Both the position numbers and the translations under genes were made by a program. From contig JAPUFB010000004.1 of NCBI GenBank assembly GCA_027492255.1, positions 210,783 through 274,782 on the forward strand: DNA of 64,000 bases. The letters run 5' to 3'. The notes under the pieces were generated by a model. That model did no database searches, was not told the DNA's origin, and saw only the letters and a program-made list of their open reading frames with translations. How positions within the stretch are numbered: position 1 is the stretch's first letter; every line of letters begins with the position of its first letter. This DNA comes from Candidatus Saccharimonadota bacterium. Its GTDB lineage: Bacteria > Patescibacteriota > Saccharimonadia > Saccharimonadales > Saccharimonadaceae. Positions 62,983 through 64,000 of this stretch are shown here, piece by piece.

Positions 62983-63222
62983 ATGAATTCAGAACAAGAA
63001 ATATCTATTGATCTAATAAGGTCTGCTCTCATGAATGAGATGGCTCCAGCCCATCGTGCAGATTTGCGGCGAGAAATTACAGAAACTGCCAAACAACTCA
63101 TTAATACCGATCCTGAAATGAGTCGACGTAGACTCATTAAAACCACCGCAAAATTAACCCACCGACCAAGGATAGAGGTCATAACCACAGTAGATGGTGT
63201 ACTCGATACTGTCAAACATTAG
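62983..63222 (+). CDS. Small helical protein, unknown
   Basis: 79 residues (MNSEQEISIDLIRSALM...), basic-acidic, helical, no membrane segment. AAGGAGAGG precedes the ATG, and a terminator follows. Family not recognised. Confidence 0.6.
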   Translation: MNSEQEISIDLIRSALMNEMAPAHRADLRREITETAKQLINTDPEMSRRRLIKTTAKLTHRPRIEVITTVDGVLDTVKH

Positions 63223-63229
63223 CTTAGCC

Positions 63230-63262
63230 AAAATAAATCCGGATTTACTCCGGTTTTATTTT
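63230..63262 (+). terminator. Terminator of the gene at 62983
   Basis: AAAATAAATCCGG pairs with CCGGTTTTATTTT, with T-run. Confidence 0.8.
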
Positions 63263-63343
63263 GTTAGCTAAAGGAAAAAGCCCAGCCGGACAAAATGTTT
63301 TATTTTGCCCGCGCGTTAGGAAAAAACCATCTGGTTTTGTCCT

Positions 63344-63375
63344 AAAAAGCGAAAGCCGCCCTGTTAAGGGCGGCT
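63344..63375 (-). terminator. Terminator of the rRNA operon
   Basis: On the minus strand GCCGCCCT/AGGGCGGC followed by TTTCGCTTTTT, 13 bases after 5S. Confidence 0.85.
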
Positions 63376-63387
63376 GAGCGCATAATT

Positions 63388-63491
63388 CGGCACCGTGCTA
63401 GTTTCCCACTCGCGCAGTATAATCGCCGCTGCTGGGCTTAACTTCTGTGTTCGGAATGAGAACAGGTGTTTCCCCAGCGCCATGGGCACCG
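63388..63491 (-). rRNA. rrf: 5S ribosomal RNA
   Basis: The minus strand reads CGGTGCC...GGTGCCG with the conserved block CCGAACACAGAAGTTAAGCC. Helix I closes. About 104 bases, short. Confidence 0.9.
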
Positions 63492-63734
63492 AGATTGACT
63501 CTTCGCTCTTCCCCGTCTAGGGATTATCGCAGCGTCTATCTCGATACCTATCGTATCGATGCCATATTTGTTCAAACTTTAGAATGTACAAAAGATTGAC
63601 TTTAGCAAATATCAATATACTCTTGATACTCACCAATTACTAGTCAAAACCTGTCTTATGTAGCTTCGTTATGAGCGAAACTACACTTGAAACCTTGAGG
63701 CAAACCCATTTAGGTAGATTTGTCTCAAAGTTCA
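63492..63734 (-). other. 23S-5S spacer
   Basis: No tRNA. Holds TGTAG/CTACA and GAGACAAATCTACC/GGGTTTGCCTC stems, probably processing signals for the pre-rRNA. Confidence 0.5.
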
Positions 63735-64000
63735 TAAAAAGGCGATGGGACTATTAGTACGCTTCAGCTCCATATGTTGCCATACTTCCACCTTGCGCCT
63801 ATCAAACAGATAGTCTATCTGTGTCCTCGTAGGGAAATCTAATCTTGAGGTTAGTTTCGCGCTTAATATGCTTTCAGCGCTTATCTAGTCCGAACATAGC
63901 TACTCGACAATGCAGCAGGTGGCCACAATCGATACACCAGAGGTTCGTTCACCCCGGTCCTCTCGTACTAGGGGCAAATCCTCTCAAATTTCCTGACGTC
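63735..64000 (-). rRNA. rrl: 23S ribosomal RNA, 3' end (continues beyond window)
   Basis: The minus strand contains GAGGATTTGCCCCTAGTACG and GGACCGGGGTGAACGAACC followed by TTGATAGGCGCAAGGTGG, the domain VI end of 23S. The exact 3' end, near 63735, is estimated. Confidence 0.9.

Noticed and set aside
62829..63011. 60-codon ORF before the gene at 62983
   Set aside because: No ribosome site, and it overlaps the promoter of the better-supported gene.
1..64000. Recoding of UGA as glycine, as in some CPR lineages
   Set aside because: Many genes of expected length end at TGA and need no readthrough.
1..64000. CRISPR array or cas genes
   Set aside because: No regularly spaced direct repeats or Cas motifs seen.

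Overview
The window looks like a chromosomal segment of a Candidatus Saccharibacteria (TM7) member of the Patescibacteria/CPR. This is inferred from gene content and style. The gene order is a dense set of housekeeping genes; many reading frames start 5-10 bases after a -10 hexamer (leaderless mRNAs); proteins are short; UGA is an ordinary stop; the ribonucleotide reductase is of the B12-dependent class II type; L31 is the zinc-free type B; ileS has an ultrashort-stem-I T-box of the kind described in Actinobacteria; and surface proteins carry tandem Cys-pair modules and TGPE C-terminal tails. Host-dependent epibionts of Actinobacteria fit this picture. The species cannot be named from sequence alone.

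Layout. 1-12 kb: the serS 5' end, an unusual sensor kinase, a MacB/FtsX-like ABC exporter, envelope proteins (bactofilin-like beta-helix, DUF2207), lysS, an ABC-2 exporter and greA. 12-22 kb: proS, a CPBP protease, RseP-like S2P, uppS, a nucleotidyltransferase-like gene, frr-tsf-rpsB, an OmpA-domain protein, rpmE, prfA and prmC. 22-30 kb: htrA, a polytopic membrane protein, LytR-CpsA-Psr, lepB, parAB, rplU and small proteins. 30-36 kb: rhodanese, ileS and CYTH genes under a T-box, tRNA-Gly(CCC) with an odd downstream inverted copy of its T arm, two small unknown genes, a GC-rich orphan gene, and a VKOR/thioredoxin-like pair. 36-43 kb: nrdJ-nrdR with tandem NrdR-box-like sites, ftsA-ftsZ, map-adk. 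44-52 kb: yqeY, rpsU, a foreign-looking small gene, recJ, priA, def-fmt. 53-57 kb: an accessory locus. 57-61 kb: infB-rpsA with a palindromic operator candidate. 61-64 kb: a ROK kinase, a zinc metallopeptidase, a KGG protein, an orphan small RNA and the 3' part of an rRNA operon (5S and 23S end, minus strand).

The most unusual region is about 53.16-55.61 kb. A two-gene cassette (four-helix membrane protein plus Pro/Thr-rich lipoprotein) with very GC-rich third codon positions sits in an AT-richer chromosome. It follows a strong promoter and a roughly 430-base structured leader that could hide the first Shine-Dalgarno sequence. It is bracketed by a roughly 100-bp collinear but diverged inverted repeat whose core matches at 24 of 26 positions. 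No recombinase or transposase is visible. Two smaller single-gene islets (34.75-35.15 kb and 44.64-45.08 kb) share the same style: own promoter, foreign composition, own terminator hairpin. Together they suggest transferred cargo, perhaps from an actinobacterial host. An assembly or binning artefact must be excluded first.

Functionally the window joins translation (aminoacyl-tRNA synthetases, initiation and release factors, ribosomal proteins), division (FtsA/FtsZ, ParAB), envelope building and secretion (UppS, LCP, LepB, HtrA, RseP, ABC exporters) and a surface programme of Cys-pair repeat proteins probably folded with help from the VKOR pair.
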